Program-made: the position numbers and the translations under genes
Assembly (NCBI GenBank): GCA_033296885.1
Contig: MU863898.1
Location: 124,001-188,000, forward strand
Direction of reading: 5' to 3'
Length of the DNA stretch: 64,000 nucleotides
DNA from: Triangularia verruculosa
Taxonomy: Eukaryota; Ascomycota; Sordariomycetes; Sordariales; Podosporaceae
In this document: positions 47,012-59,599 of the stretch, in pieces
Position numbering within the stretch: the stretch's first letter is position 1
How the letters are laid out: every line of letters begins with the position of its first letter
Notes under the pieces: generated by a model
What the model saw: only the letters and a program-made list of their open reading frames with translations
Database searches by the model: none
Told to the model about the DNA's origin: nothing

Positions 47012-50000
47012 GGCTGTGTTTTTCGACAAGATGAGCGAAGGAGTTGTCGAAAAGCTGATCCAAGGATACTGACGAAGAGAATAGAGAAAGTTCACGACAT
47101 CAACAACGCGATGAGGCAAAGGTTATGTAGCCCGCAGATCCGGGAGGTGCCGAACTGGCTCCCCCTTCCAAATTGCGTTTGCCCCCCCTCGATTGCCAAA
47201 AACAACAAGAGCCTGCTCGGATCAGTTGCCGAATCCTTACCCATCCTGGCACAAACCGCTCTCAACCCTAGCCACATTCAGCGCGTTGCGAGCCACCTGG
47301 AGGTGTTGGCGGCAGGGGTTTTTGCATTCCAAGACATGCCGGAGACCAGCATCCCGGTTTGCCATGCGGCGGCGGTGTGGGGTCTGGAGCTAATGGCGTC
47401 GCCTGCCCTCGTAAGAGCCAGTTGAGATGGCGGGAGGAATGGCATCATTATCGACAGCATGGTAATTTGCACCCCGGGCAAGCGGGAAACAAGATGGATA
47501 TGGCAATTGTCTTTTCTGGCTGTTGGGGACTGGCTCGGCACGTGGGCACACCTCGCTGTGTATGTCCTGTACATACCTACAGTGTGGTACCTTCCTGTAG
47601 TACCGTACAGCATTCATCACACTCTGAGGTGTTTTTTCCCCCCATACTGCGTACTACCTTATTATCCGGACCGACAACACTCAAAACACGGGGAGGATTG
47701 TTTTGTTCGTACGACGAGGACACAAAACTCTTGGTTTCTAGACCCGGGACTTATGCGTGGCGATCATGCAATGCAGGGTGGTTACCAGACTATTGGTATC
47801 TCATTGTGGACTTGAGAGGAGCGGCGGCGTGGCATCTCTGGGCTTTTTGAGGGGATTCATCCCATCCAGCCACCATGGCAGAGCGGGTCGAGGGGTCGAG
47901 GGGTCGAGGGGGGAAAAATGTTACCCTCCTGTCACGCCTGTGTGCGCCCACCGGGACCGGCGCTTTGCTCGGTATTGTCTTGGCACGGATTCTGTGGGCT
48001 CCCCGGGGGAGCCGTAGAGTCCGGAGCGAAAATCGAGCGACTGTGGAGAAGGCTGTGCTTTATATCCTCGGCCGACAAGCCCTTCTCGAACCAAAAGCCA
48101 GGACAACCAGCTCCACCGTTTGTCCCTCGCAAGGATTGGAGGGCCTGTGAGGGCCTATGAAGAGGAGTGATTCGTAAAATTGGAGCCAGGACACGGACAT
48201 ACCATCAATGCTATTTGTAAAGCGATGGTACACTATATAACCATCACTGATATGTAGGTATGTTGCACCATACTGCGTAGACCAGCCGCCACAGCCGCTG
48301 GACATGTCTTCAGCTCTTTGCTGGCCCCTTTCATTTCTGCAGACTTCAGACTCGGCCGCCTGATGAGCTGAGTAGTGGAATCTGCAATTCCTCAACAGAC
48401 CAAAAAACACTTGCCGTCGCCGCAACTAATGCAAACTAAAACAGGCTAAGGATCCTTTAAGCCTGCCAAGTCTCTCCGTCAGTCCCTAGCCCGGCACTGT
48501 TATGCGACCCAAGCCGCGGCCCTGGCATACGGAGCTAAAGTGTGGAGAAATGACACTTTTGCGAACCCGAGGGACTGTTTCCCATCTGCACGTTCTGCTC
48601 GGCAGGCTGACGACCTTCTGCTGACTGCTGCATAACGAACGGCAGCTGCGTGTTGACATCTTCAGCTCTAGGTTCTCGACGACTTTGAGTTTTCTGTGCA
48701 ACGACAGTCGGACGGAGGGAAAGCAAAACACCAGGGGATGCTTGAACTGGACTATGGTGTCTCGAGTCATGGGGCTCCCTGTCTGGACCGCTTGGCCGAG
48801 GTCCTGAGCTGCGGGTCTTCCGGGTTACACCAGATACGCTCAAGGACCCGGGGTGGAACTTTGTGACCGAGTTTTTGTCCCCGGCCGCAAACTCCACCTA
48901 TCGACGGATAAAGAAGTGATGGGAAGAAGGCATGGAGACGTTTTTGTGTGTCCGACAGAACTCTATCGACAGAAACCTCGCCAGCGAGAGTAAGATCGGC
49001 GACAACAACAGCGATAAACACGTGTTGTCTGCCTGCACACGTGGGTGGCAGGGACACTCCGCAACGATCTGCCGATTGACGACTATTTGTCGTGATAAAA
49101 AGGCTCATGGTCCGATCTCGATCGACACCGCTTCTTTGCCGTTCGCCATGGTGGCAAGTTGGCAACAACAACCATAGTGTTTTCCCATGATAAAAACTCA
49201 CTCATGCCCCCCAACCTGGCTGGTGGATGATGGAGGATAATTTGATGAAACAGAGAAAGGGAAAGGTGCGGATTACATAAAAACCCTTAGCCCTCACACT
49301 CCACCGTCTCATGCCGGGAGCATCTGGCGAAAAATGTCTTCACAGACGCGGAAACCCCAGCTCGACTTCCTTCCTACTCGTCCGGCAGGCTGTTGATCAT
49401 TTCCCCGAAGGGGCTTCCTCCACCACACACCATTTGGTAACCTGGCTTCTTAGGAAGTAGTTCACGGCTTTACGAGCCCTGAGGAGGATTGCAGGCAGGC
49501 ACAGAGGTCTCACCTTGACGCAAGGCTAGAGCCTTTAGGAACAGCCAAGACAGACTTGTCGATGTTTGCCTACCGCGCATTCGCTGGGATCGGACTCTGG
49601 TGGAGGCTTGGGCATGCACGACAAGGGCTTCACTGTCCACTTCCACGTGGGATGAAGGGATTCTGACTTGTTGTCGAAATGAGCCCTTCTGTTTTCCCTC
49701 GCTTGCCTTTGGAACTTTGTTCCCTTTTGTACTGGCCCAAAAGCAAGACAGGTGCGGCAGCCAGCCAACAGTAGGAATTTTCAAAAAGAGTGCCGTCGCC
49801 CCCTTTTTTTCCCTCCCCGGAACCCGCTCTGATGTAACCCATGGTTTGTTGTTTATTTGGGCACAACCCAGCTGGCGATGATCATTTCATAAAGCAAGTG
49901 ATCTGCTGTTGTATCTTGTTGTTCTTCCACCGCCGGTTTATACACCTTTTGAGTCCCGGCGTTTCCGGTATCTGCAAAGATCGTCAGTTGCCTGTCGTTC

Positions 50001-50163
50001 GTTCCTCTTCTCGCCATCTCCACCCCCAGCCGGCCTCGATCTTCCCGTACACGGCCCGCCGCGATTCGGCTGATGCTCCAAGCCGTGCCGTCTCCCCTGT
50101 CCGGTTGGTAGGTAGACTTAATACAGGACATGTCAAGTTGATCCAAAGACACTCGCAAACATC
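47012..50163. other. Intergenic, 3.2 kb without a supported gene
   Basis: This is the largest gap in the window. Frames on both strands (up to 163 codons at 47359-47850 plus and 144 codons at 48767-49201 minus) overlap and show no domain, signal or codon pattern I trust. No tRNA, transposon end or tandem array was seen. Sequence composition is not obviously AT-rich. Confidence 0.45.
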
Positions 50164-51520
50164 ATGACTATCCTACCGCGCCACCCACCGCACCCCAACG
50201 TGCTGGACATTCCAACACCACCGCTGCAGTCGGCCGGCCTTTTCATCATCTTCTTCTTCACAGCTCTCGCCGTTGTTGCCTTCCTGCTCCGGCTGTTCTC
50301 GCGGCACAAGACTGGACAATGGGGTCTCGATGATGCCATGGCGGCCTGTGCCTTGCTGTTCTCGCTCCTGATGATCGGGCCTTTCTACATGTGTAGGTCC
50401 AGGCCGACAGTGGTTTTGTTCCGCCGTGGTCATTGCTAACAACAAGACAGACCTGAAGCTGGGGTATTTTGGCTGGCGGCAGGAAGATGTCCCTCCGACA
50501 TATGATCCAACGCCGGCATTCTGGTGGTTCTTTTTGGCCCAGCTGTTCTACAATCCCATCTTGGCCTTTTGCAAGGCTTCGGTCCTCATTTTCCTGCTGA
50601 GACTCGGCGGTCAGAAGCCCGGCGTGCGGATGGTCATCTACCTTCTCAACGGCTTCAACGGGCTCCAGGCCGTGGCCGTCTTCTTCGTTGCGCTGCTTCA
50701 GTGCTTGCCGATCGAGGCCAACTGGGACTTTGCGCTCAAGGCCGATCCCAACACCAGGTGTATCGACAACAGCTTCCACGTCATTACGTCTGCGCTGACG
50801 CTCTTCACTGACATCCTGGTCGTTGCCATTCCCTTTTGGATTTTCCTGGGCCTCAAGATGAAGAAGGCGGCCAAGGTCGCCGTCTTGGGTATCTTCGTGC
50901 TCGGCTTAGCGTACGTGCCAGTTGTTCTGTCCTGGCTTTGCCGGCTTCCGCTGACTTTCCATGTGTACTACAGGGTTACCATCATCGGCTGTGTCCGCCT
51001 CAACGGCATCATCCAGCTCTTTTACGGCGAGCACAACGGCAAAGACCCATTCCACGATGTGACTGTCACCCTTTCGGTCGTTGAAGCCAACATCGCCATC
51101 GTGACGGCCTGTGCTCCTGCTCTCCGGCCCCTGTTCCGCATGTGGATGCCCGTCCTCTTCGGCGGCACCACCGAGCGCTACGCCAACAAGTACACCCCCA
51201 ACAGCAAGCTCCCTTATTACGCCGACCAGAGCAACACCAGGGGCGCCAACGGCACCGGCATGCGCGGGGATGATGTCAACCTCAAGACCCTCAAGTCGAC
51301 CAAGATGCGTGACGGCCACACCGAGTGCCGGAGCGCGAGCCCAAGCGGCAGCGAGGAGGAGATCATGACGTACAACGGCATCATGCGGACGACGGACGTG
51401 AGCGTGCAGTATGACGGCGCGAGCGGGTTCGCGGAAGCACCAGCGCCGGGCAAGAGCAGGCCGAGTGTGGACTACAAGGGGGCCGACTTTGTTGCCGTGG
51501 AGGAGAAGAGAACGGTGTAA
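50164..51520 (+). CDS. Pth11/rhodopsin-like seven-helix membrane protein
   Basis: Three exons, 50164-50392, 50451-50910 and 50974-51520 (introns 58 and 63 nt), give 411 residues. The protein has about seven hydrophobic segments: LFIIFFFTALAVVAFLLRLF, AACALLFSLLMIGPFYMY, PAFWWFFLAQLFYNPILAF, FNGLQAVAVFFVALLQCLP, SALTLFTDILVVAIPFWIFLGL, VAVLGIFVLGLAVTIIGCVRL and SVVEANIAIVTACAPALRPL. FCKASVLIFLLRLGG and the CIDNSFHVITSALTLFTDI segment are typical of the fungal rhodopsin-domain (Pth11-related) family, which includes putative receptors for surface or metabolite cues. A long hydrophilic cytosolic tail rich in Ser, Gly and Asp ends the protein. Receptor function is inherited from the family name and not demonstrated. 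Confidence 0.88.
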
Positions 51521-52624
51521 AAAACAAAACGGGCGCTGGATAACGGCATGGCTTTTGGTGTCTAAAAGGGGCAAAAAAAAGAAAAAGGGAAAAAAAAGGG
51601 GGGGGGGCTGTTGATGTGATGCTTCGACGGATTCATGATGATGGGTCGGTCATGAGGGCGGGTGGTTCCCCGAAATGAAATAACCGGTTACACTCTTTTG
51701 GTCATTCTTCTTTTCTTCCGTACGTATACAGAGATGATGTCTTTTTTTGTTTTTATTTTTTGCAAGACACCATTTGGCAGCTTCTTTCTTCCTTCATACC
51801 CCATCTTTCAACCAATGTTTTATTTTGGGCCTCAGTTTTGTATTCAGAGTTTTATGACGACATCTAATGATGCAAGAGATAGTACTAGCTATCAAACTTG
51901 ACTGTATCATACCTACCTAGTACCTATTGTTTCTGTTTTGACGTGAAGGTGTGTACCTACCTAAGATAATTAGCCATACAATACTTCGAGGTCAAAGCGG
52001 ACACAGTTGCTGTCCATAAAAGCCCAAGTTTTCTTTGTGAGCAAGGATGACACTGGTGTGGCACGCAACTGCCAGGCTTTCCAGCATTCCATTCTCAAGC
52101 CCCCTTAACAAGCAGCTCACCTGCTCACAGCAGAGAACTACCTGCCCTAGTACCTAGTACAAAGACACCCATTAAACCCTTTACCCCTTTACCCCTTTTC
52201 ACCTTTTCACCTTTTCCCCTTTTCACCTTTTTCCCTTTACACCATTTCCCCATTACACCATTACACCATTACATCTTTTCACGTTTACCTCTTTATCCCC
52301 TTTCAGCGTCCTACCTTTATACGTCTGGATTCTTCAATCAGGTTATTTGGCAGGAATCCAGGTTATCACTAACGTCATGGGCTTAGAAGGCTGAATGGAG
52401 TGCGTTGGTAAAGGCTCACGCCTCTGGAAGACCCGGGCGTTAGAGTCTCGCTGCTTCAAGACGGGAGCAAGTGCGGCTACTCCCCAGTTTGCCTTTGCTG
52501 TCACTTACACTGTCAAGTGGTTGTCAACCACGCCAAATATGAGGGCAGGTGCTTCCTATTCCAGTCCACTTCAATCTAACTCAAACACATCCTTCTCAGT
52601 AATAGTCCCAGTTACCCCCCTCCC
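51521..52624. other. Intergenic with low-complexity tracts
   Basis: An A-rich then G-rich run lies at 51575-51607, a T-rich segment at 51740-51830, and the pyrimidine repeat annotated separately at about 52167-52310. ACCTACCTAGTACCTATTG-type motifs lie at 51907-51965 and 52147-52160. No gene is supported. Confidence 0.5.
52167..52310 (+). repeat. Degenerate pyrimidine-rich short repeat array
   Basis: Short units such as CCTTTTCAC, CCCTTTAC and ATTACACC succeed each other with drift for about 145 bp, giving strong strand asymmetry (almost no G). Confidence 0.8.
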
Positions 52625-53647
52625 TCATTCCGCCCTCCCGCAAGCCGTCACCGTCACAATCCCCCCCTCCCCGGTAGCAGTAACAGTCTCATACTTAACC
52701 CTCGTCCTCGTAAAAACCGCTGTATGCACATCCACCACCGCCGTCCCCGTAAGCGTCATGGGCGTATTATCCACCACCGTCACCGTCGTATACACCACCG
52801 TCTCCACCCTCACCGGCGTCCCCTGCCTTCTTTCCAGCCCTCCGGCCTCACTCTGTGTGCACCCCGGACCCTCCTCCGTCACCGTCCTCGTCGTCTGTCT
52901 CGGCGTCACCCTAACCGTAGTCGTCCAGTCAACAGTCTGCCCCGCATTGCACACCGTGCTCGTGAACAGCTCCGTCATGGTCGGGAAAGCCTCGTACAGC
53001 ACCGCAACAGAGTACTTTGTCGCTATCGTCAACCCATCATGGAGGTACTCCCAATCCGCCAACGTTTTGGTTGTTGTCGGGAGGGTGATCCCCGGGATTG
53101 TCGTTGATCGAGTGGACGAGGTCAGGCAAGATACCGTGACGTGCGTGATCCCCGCGGCGTACTGCGTCCACGACCAGGTGAGAGACTCGTGATCGACAAA
53201 GGAAACGACCAGCGTGTTTGGGCAATGGTAGTATATAACCGTGTTGGTTGGCTTAGTGACAGTGACCGTCGGGATTACTTCCACCGTTCGTGTCGTTGTT
53301 CTTTTGGCGGCGTCGAAAATGGTGATCGTCGACCTCGTTTGGTAGGTGTAGGTTTGCGTGTTGGGGCCGTGGCCTTCAGGGGGGTACAAGAAGGAATACG
53401 AGAGGCAGGCTCGGGTGATGGTGCTGGTGAATGTCGGGGTGCCGACCGTGCGGGTGATGAAAGCCGGGCGGGTGATTGTCGGGTCGGAGGGGTTTTGCGT
53501 GACGGTCACAGCGGAGGCCCAGGTCGTGACCGTGACGGTGGTGGTTTGGTGGTGGCGTTTGAGGAGGTTCTTAGGGCTGTCGGTGATGACTGGGCTGGCA
53601 GCCGCCAGGCAAGCGGCAGAAAGGCCGATGAGGAGCGAGGACAGCAT
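52625..53647 (-). CDS. Secreted Thr/Val-repeat cell-wall-type protein
   Basis: From the ATG at 53647 the protein is 340 residues. A signal peptide (MLSSLLIGLSAACLAAA) is followed by a Kex2-type dibasic site (LLKR, 28-31). The mature chain is built from short strands rich in Thr and Val, such as TTTVTVTTWASAVTVTQ, VIPTVTVTK and VVYTTVTVV, with scattered Cys and Tyr. This alternating Thr-Val pattern is typical of O-glycosylated fungal wall or secreted proteins. No GPI-attachment tail and no catalytic motif are visible. The frame opens 24 codons further upstream, but the downstream Met gives the clean signal peptide. Function is unknown. Confidence 0.75.
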   Translation of the reverse strand: MLSSLLIGLSAACLAAASPVITDSPKNLLKRHHQTTTVTVTTWASAVTVTQNPSDPTITRPAFITRTVGTPTFTSTITRACLSYSFLYPPEGHGPNTQTYTYQTRSTITIFDAAKRTTTRTVEVIPTVTVTKPTNTVIYYHCPNTLVVSFVDHESLTWSWTQYAAGITHVTVSCLTSSTRSTTIPGITLPTTTKTLADWEYLHDGLTIATKYSVAVLYEAFPTMTELFTSTVCNAGQTVDWTTTVRVTPRQTTRTVTEEGPGCTQSEAGGLERRQGTPVRVETVVYTTVTVVDNTPMTLTGTAVVDVHTAVFTRTRVKYETVTATGEGGIVTVTACGRAE

Positions 53648-55426
53648 GTTGGAGGAGGATGGACGATAGCTTATGACCCGTGTCGAATCTGAGCGAAGAG
53701 GTAGGGAGATGTTACTCATTTTTATAAACCAGTCAAGGAAACTGTTCCCTAGCTATCTTACCTAGGTACGGTAAGTATCTCCGCATATGCCATCAAGTTG
53801 TATAATCCAGCTGCTTAGGTAGTAGACCGATTGGTAAACATTTTGTGGTAGCTTTTGCTACAATGTCTATTAACCGAATGTAACATCCGCTTGCCTCATG
53901 CAAGGAATTTGTCTGCAGCGTCGTCAACCTGATGCCCAACTAGGAAACTTTCCCTCTCTGGGAACCACCGGAGTGTGTTCCGCCGGCTCACATTGGGCAT
54001 CACGGCGGTAGCGACGCTGACTAGAAAAGCTAGGTACGTTAGTGTGGCTACCACTGCTCCTGTCAGATACCTAGGTCTTCAAGCATATGGAAATCGGCCG
54101 CTATATGCGTGGTTGATCCGTGTTGAACTCATAGACCTGTTTAACGACCACCGACGGAGCGCTATATTCGATTAGGGAGGACGCCGTTTCCGGATGTAGC
54201 GACAGTAAGTTCTACATTACAGTAAAGAAACTTGCTCAAGTATATCCTCTCGATCTCGAAATCCATCATTTTGCCCAGATCTGCAAACTCCAAGGTCCCT
54301 GCCTAAGGCACCTAGACCTTTCTTAGCGGTAATGCAAGTTGATGGGTGCCTACATTACTGCTGCCTACTCACAAGGCTTCCATCCAGGATAGTATAGCGC
54401 TGTACAACCCAGACCTAGTCAAGAAATCTACGATCTGTAGGTTCGTTGGCTCGAAACTATGACTCCGCCACAGCTATAACGCAGCTGCTCCGCCCACCTA
54501 AGTGCCACGGCATCTTCCGCCATATTTCAGTCGGATAGACTCTTACACAGATCTTACATCTTTCCTTCCAACGGCGTCTTGACGCCACTGGGACTGCTGT
54601 CCCGGGTGGGTGGATGAAACAGTCATGATCTAGGGGTCCCAGACACATTCGCCACATGACTGGTCCATTCCCGAATCCCGCCTCTTGTTGCCTGCCGGCA
54701 CTTGAGATCCCCCTCTCCATTCCATGAAGCTTGATGGACATTCAGCCCTTTTGATTGGACATGAGTTCGAGGTTTTGAAAAGCTTGTTCGGTCGTTGGAC
54801 GAATCATGTCGCGTTCTCGCACAGATATCCCGTTTGAGAAACTCGGCCAACCCAAAGGACGGGTTGCAGCAAGCCACAAGGCTTGGTTGACAGGCACTCG
54901 GGTCCAGACCACAGAATACCCAACAGTGAGCACCTGCATATTTCCAATCTTGTTTTGGTTGTCCCCGTTGTGGTGGTGTCCCTTCTGAAGAGAGGTAGGC
55001 AAGGTAGACGGGAAATACCGTCGTCTAAAACACATTACTGGCGGCAGTGACTGGCTCTCAAAGTTGCAACAAGTCTTTGGGCTTGCCTGGATCGAATGGC
55101 ATCGAATCGGCAGGCCCGGTCCTCCTGCAGCCCTATGAGCGGGGAACGCGTTACCACTGACGCACATGAGGTACGGCCCTTGAAGGTAGTGAGTGGTGTA
55201 TGCTGGCGACGATTTGACAATCATTCCATCACTTTCTTTTCCCCGGGTCATCGGGTTCCTACCATGTGCCTTGTTATAACATCTGAATTTGCCCCCAAAG
55301 CTGTTTACCCTTGTTTGCCACTTCTGTACTCGGACACCCGTCTCCACCAGACTCCTCTGCTTACCTATTTTTGCCCCCAAGATCATCATCACAGCTGAAC
55401 CAAAGTTCTGTTTTGGGAAGGTCCAG
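53648..55426. other. Intergenic, 1.8 kb
   Basis: No gene is supported. TTACCTAGGTACGG lies at 53758 and ATACCTAGGTC at about 54069; other TACCTA-like fragments are scattered. Frames up to 216 codons on minus (54742-55392) have no protein-like features that I can defend. Confidence 0.45.
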
Positions 55427-57221
55427 ATGTCTGGGTCGTCACAGCGGCCGCTTGTGGAGAGGAAAAAGCGGTCATGCGGTGAGTGTCGCCGGAGGAAGCA
55501 AAAGGTACGGCCCGCCCCCTTTTTCCCTGTTGACCATCAAGCAGGGTCCGGGAGTTGCTGACGTTATTTGGCGGGATAGTGTGACCAGAAGCAGCCCTGT
55601 GGCCATTGTGCGCGTCGGATGCCTCCACCTGTCTGCCATTACGAGGGTAGTCCGTACGTGTTCCATCCTCGAAAGTGCCATTCTTTCAATAGATCCATTA
55701 AACAAAACACCAGACGAACTCCGAGACCGCCGCCGTTGCCAGACTTCAGCGTCTATTCTTTGTTCGACCCGGGGGCCTTGCTCGCACCTCCAGACACTTT
55801 GCTCCCTTCGCCGTTGCTTGTCGGAACTTGGGGTCATACATCAGCGGCAGGGAGTGCAGGGAGTGGAGGCTCACCCGCCAGCGGAGATTTTGCCTGGGAC
55901 ACTACCGATTATCTCTGTCCATGTACGTCTGCTCATCTCTGAACTTTGGTAACAGCTCTAGGTAGTTAAACTAGGTACAAGGCTGACAAGAAATCACCAG
56001 ATCCTTACCAACCTCAGCTCAGTCCCTTGGCGGGCCCGGGAGATTTCAATGTCAACGCTACAGTGGCTACCCCCCAGTTACCGGTACCTGACCTCACCCT
56101 ACCGGTCGACTACCCCGGGCCGTACGACCGTGAATTCTTCCATCCTTTCCTGACAAACGACGCGTTAACATCCTGTAGGTGTAGTTTTACCTCTTGCTTG
56201 CAAGAATTCCTCGACTTGCTGACAAAATGTGACCCTCGCTAGTTGTCGAAACCTGCCTCTCAGCCTCGAATGTCCCGTTACGAAACAGACAAACCATCCT
56301 CGCCACCCGATGCCATGCCGTCAGTGCCCTCCACGGAAAGCTTGCCACACCCGGCGCGTCAACCAGCGATGAAACACTGCAGTCGATAGCCAACCTGATC
56401 ATGAACGACCTGTGCAATGGAGAAACACAGGAAATCCCCGTACACATCGATGCATTGAGAGAGGCCACTAGACTTGGAGGTGGTCTCGCTACTTTGGCCA
56501 GCAGCCAGCGCTTGGGCTTGGCCAAGACGGTAGTTCTGTACGTCAAGTCCCCTCTACCTATGCTACAAAAGCAAAATCGCCAACCAAGATGGATGCTAAT
56601 CAAACACGGGAACCTAGCGTCGACAAAATCACCGCTCTCGCCATATCAGCCAGTCCCCTGTTCTCCGACCAAGAAGTCAGCCACCTCCAACAACCCAGCA
56701 GTCAGCAGACGCCGCCTGAACTGGCGTTTCCAGACGAAGAAGAGATAGCCGCCATCCTTAAAGACATCACCTTTCTCACCTCCACCGTCCTCGCCCTGCC
56801 GACTTCCCCGTCAAAGTGGGAGGTGGAAAAGGTGGCGAGCATGTCGGCCTGGGTGTACAACCGGCTCTCCGCCACAGAGCAAGAACCGCCGCTGCGGAAG
56901 GCGGTGAGGTGGGCGGCGCTGGTGTACTGCCGTGCCGTGCGTGAGAGGAAACCGTGTCATCGGATTGTCACTGCGGAGGGGTTGGGAGAGATGACGGAGG
57001 CGGTGTGGAGTGTCCCGCTCGAGGTGTGGGCGCAGAGCGATAGGATGCTAGGGGTGTTGATTTGGATTTTGGGAGCGGGGATCACATGTGAGGAGATGGT
57101 GTTCAAGAGCAAGGTTATGTTGATTGCGGCGGCGGTGGAGATGGGAACGAGGGACTGGGATGGGGTGATGGAGGTTCTGAAGAGGGTGGTGAAGTTGCAG
57201 GAGTGGCTGAGAAGTGGGTGA
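55427..57221 (+). CDS. Zn2Cys6 fungal transcription factor, AflR-like layout
   Basis: Five exons: 55427-55504, 55580-55922, 56001-56174, 56243-56537 and 56618-57221 (introns 75, 78, 68 and 80 nt), giving 497 residues. The zinc cluster is C17-x2-C20-x6-C27-x5-C33-x2-C36-x8-C45, reading SCGECRRRKQK then CDQKQPCGHC across the first intron. Basic residues (ERKKR) precede it. A Pro-rich linker leads to a helical regulatory region (TSFVETCLSASN, SIANLIMNDLC, ITALAISASPLFSD), and the C-terminal part (AAILKDITFLTSTVLALP, VRWAALVYCRAVRERKPC) resembles the activation or regulatory half of secondary-metabolism regulators such as AflR. No biosynthetic genes lie beside it in this window, so its targets are unknown. 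Confidence 0.85.
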
Positions 57222-59467
57222 GTGAGATGTTTGGCATTCATGGGGTCGTTCGAGATGGGTGTACAAGGCTGTCTGGTATGGCCGTTGCAGCTTGGGGTGG
57301 TTTAACTTCGCTGTTGATGATATTGACGAGAATAGTTTTAATTGCGGTAGGGAGCTGTGTTGTTGTTACCTGATTGTTGACATGGGATCCAGGGGCAATT
57401 CAGGGGTCCCAAAAGAATGTCCTGCCGTTCAGCCTGGAAAGAGTCTGGAACTCGCAAAATTAACAAGAAAAAGATACTTTGAAGTGCACAAGTCCCCAGA
57501 TGTGTCTGTTGTGAAGCTGCCTGTGTCTGATGTCGTTTGTATTCAAGGAGAGTTCTGAGTTTCCGAAACGCAAAAGTGACAACTAATAAGCGGGGAGACA
57601 TGGTTTTGTTCCAGCCAATGAAATCTACGCTCGAGGATCCGGTGGTTTGGCAGTATAGCTTGGCTTCATAGAGTACAAGGTAGGACAGTCTCGACAATTT
57701 TGGTAGGGCTCTCCGGGAGATTCTATGACATTACGGCCCATTTGAAATTTAGATCTCTTCTGTGGCTGTGGCGCGTCGCATCGTCACTACCTAATGTCTG
57801 ACCAAGTGAAAACCGACGACAGGTATTAACGGAGCATACCTCCGACTCGGGCCTGATCGTCGAGGAGGTTACTTACAACATAGCAACACAGCCCGAAGCA
57901 ATAGTCAAGAGTTTTCTCCGCTAGCTTCCACACACTTCAAGATGGTGCCGACACCGAGCGCTTTGCGCCTACCTACCTGTCCCAACCAAGTCCTACACAA
58001 GGCAAATAGTGGTCATCACTGGCGGAGCTCACAGCCAAGCATGGAAGAATCGAACCCGGTATTCTTCCAAGTTCCACTAGCCAGCAATACTCTGCCCTAG
58101 CGACTGGAGGATGAGTTGAAGCTCGGAGAACATTGTCCCGATATGTGGTGATCAGCCAAGCGCACCTCTTGCCGCTTGTTTGCCGCAAACAAGGACGCCA
58201 CATGAACTCTTTGACATATCAGGCGTGGGATTTCATCTGTTGGTTGTCAAAACCACGCCATGTCCCAACGTATCCCGCTTCGGAGAACGTGCCCACTTAC
58301 GTCAGGGTCGCAGAATCCGGGGAAGAAGAGAAAGAGGCGCATTGTGAGGCTGTTGGTAGCGGCATTTAGATTTACGTAAGGTGGCAGTGAGGAACATCTC
58401 GGCTTTCGGCATGGGGAGTAACACCCCTGGAAAGGCTCACCTCGAGGACTCAGAGGTGTGGATGGCTGAGGTGTCCCCGTCCAATACGCTGTCGGGTTGG
58501 GCTCAGAGAGGGGGGCTACGGGACATGTGTCTGCAGGCCCTGTCCTGAGCAGATGCAACTGAAGATAACACACTTCCTCGGAGGAGATCTGCCTCGAAAA
58601 CGTTGACCACACTCGAGCCACGCTATCATAAGCCCAAGAGAGTCAGAAGTGGACCTGCTGGACCGGTACTTGGGCGGCAAGGGTCCCATCACAGCGGAGA
58701 CGAGTCTGTCACCTGAGATCTAGACTGAGCTTCGTCGAAGCGAGCTGCCGCTTGTTGATGCTGAGCCTGTGCTATGTAGCCCCAGGTTTGGAGCGGTTGG
58801 CCGACCGCTATCGGGACGGAGCGTCGTGGAACCACACAAGCCATGGAAACCCACACCCACGCCTCTTGGCGATTTCTTGCTTCTGGTCACCGAACAAGCA
58901 AAGATCAGAGGGTTAGCCACTGGGAAGGAGGGGAAATACGACTCCATCTCCTGCGAGCAAACCAACCGCCCCGGCATCCCACCATGATGCATCCCCCAAA
59001 GGCGCTCAAAGACCCGAGACAGCTGCTTTGCTGGAGAGGCTACGTAAGGTAGGTAGGTAGATATGGTTGGAGAGGGTATTAGATGTCCCCACCACGTCTT
59101 ATACCACTGGTCCAGGGCCTTGCATATGGGTGCAACAACTCTGCATCAACAAAACCCGCACAATGCGCGCAATTCCCAGGCTAGGCATCGTTTCCTTTGT
59201 TTCATTGGCCCCGACCCCCATTCTGCTTCCATGTTTCCCCTCCCTTTGGGGGATGAGTTGCCAAGAGGATGCGCTGCTACCCCCATTATCCCAAACCCCA
59301 TCCGTCCACATCCACTCACACACAGCATATGGAGCAGCAGCAGCAGCTGACACCACACACCCACACACACATACATACATACATACAGGCACCCATCATC
59401 CGACAGTTGGGCGTTCCAAACTCCACTTCGGGGAAAAAGGTGAGTCGAAAGGTGTAGGGAAAAAAAG
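57222..59467. other. Intergenic, 2.2 kb before the metallothionein gene
   Basis: No protein gene is supported. GTAAGGTAGGTAGGTAG lies near 59044. A weak tRNA-like B-box lies at about 58045-58060 on the minus strand but the arms do not pair. A CA/CATA microsatellite is annotated separately. Confidence 0.45.
59353..59390 (+). repeat. CA / CATA microsatellite
   Basis: CA-rich dinucleotides followed by about four CATA tetramers, in the metallothionein promoter region. Confidence 0.8.
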
Positions 59468-59475
59468 TATTTAAG
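59468..59475 (+). promoter_or_regulatory. Possible TATA box of the metallothionein gene
   Basis: TATTTAAG, 132 nt before the ATG at 59600. It lies inside a GTGAGT...CCCCAG interval (59440-59507) that could instead be a 68-nt leader intron; the two readings are mutually exclusive. Confidence 0.4.
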
Positions 59476-59599
59476 AAGGGGAACCCACTACCCCTCTTTT
59501 TCCCCAGCTTCTTGAAATCCGAACCATCAAGCTCGACTCCAGCGAACAAACAAACCAAACAAACACACACACACACCAACCCACCACAACACTATCAAA

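Noticed and set aside
54742..55392. 216-codon minus-strand frame in a gene-poor gap
   Set aside because: No recognisable motif, mixed composition, and overlap with the promoter of the second Zn2Cys6 gene.
58030..58110. tRNA-like sequence on the minus strand
   Set aside because: A B-box-like GGTTCGATTCT is present, but the T-stem does not pair and no acceptor or anticodon stem can be drawn. At most a decayed tRNA fragment.
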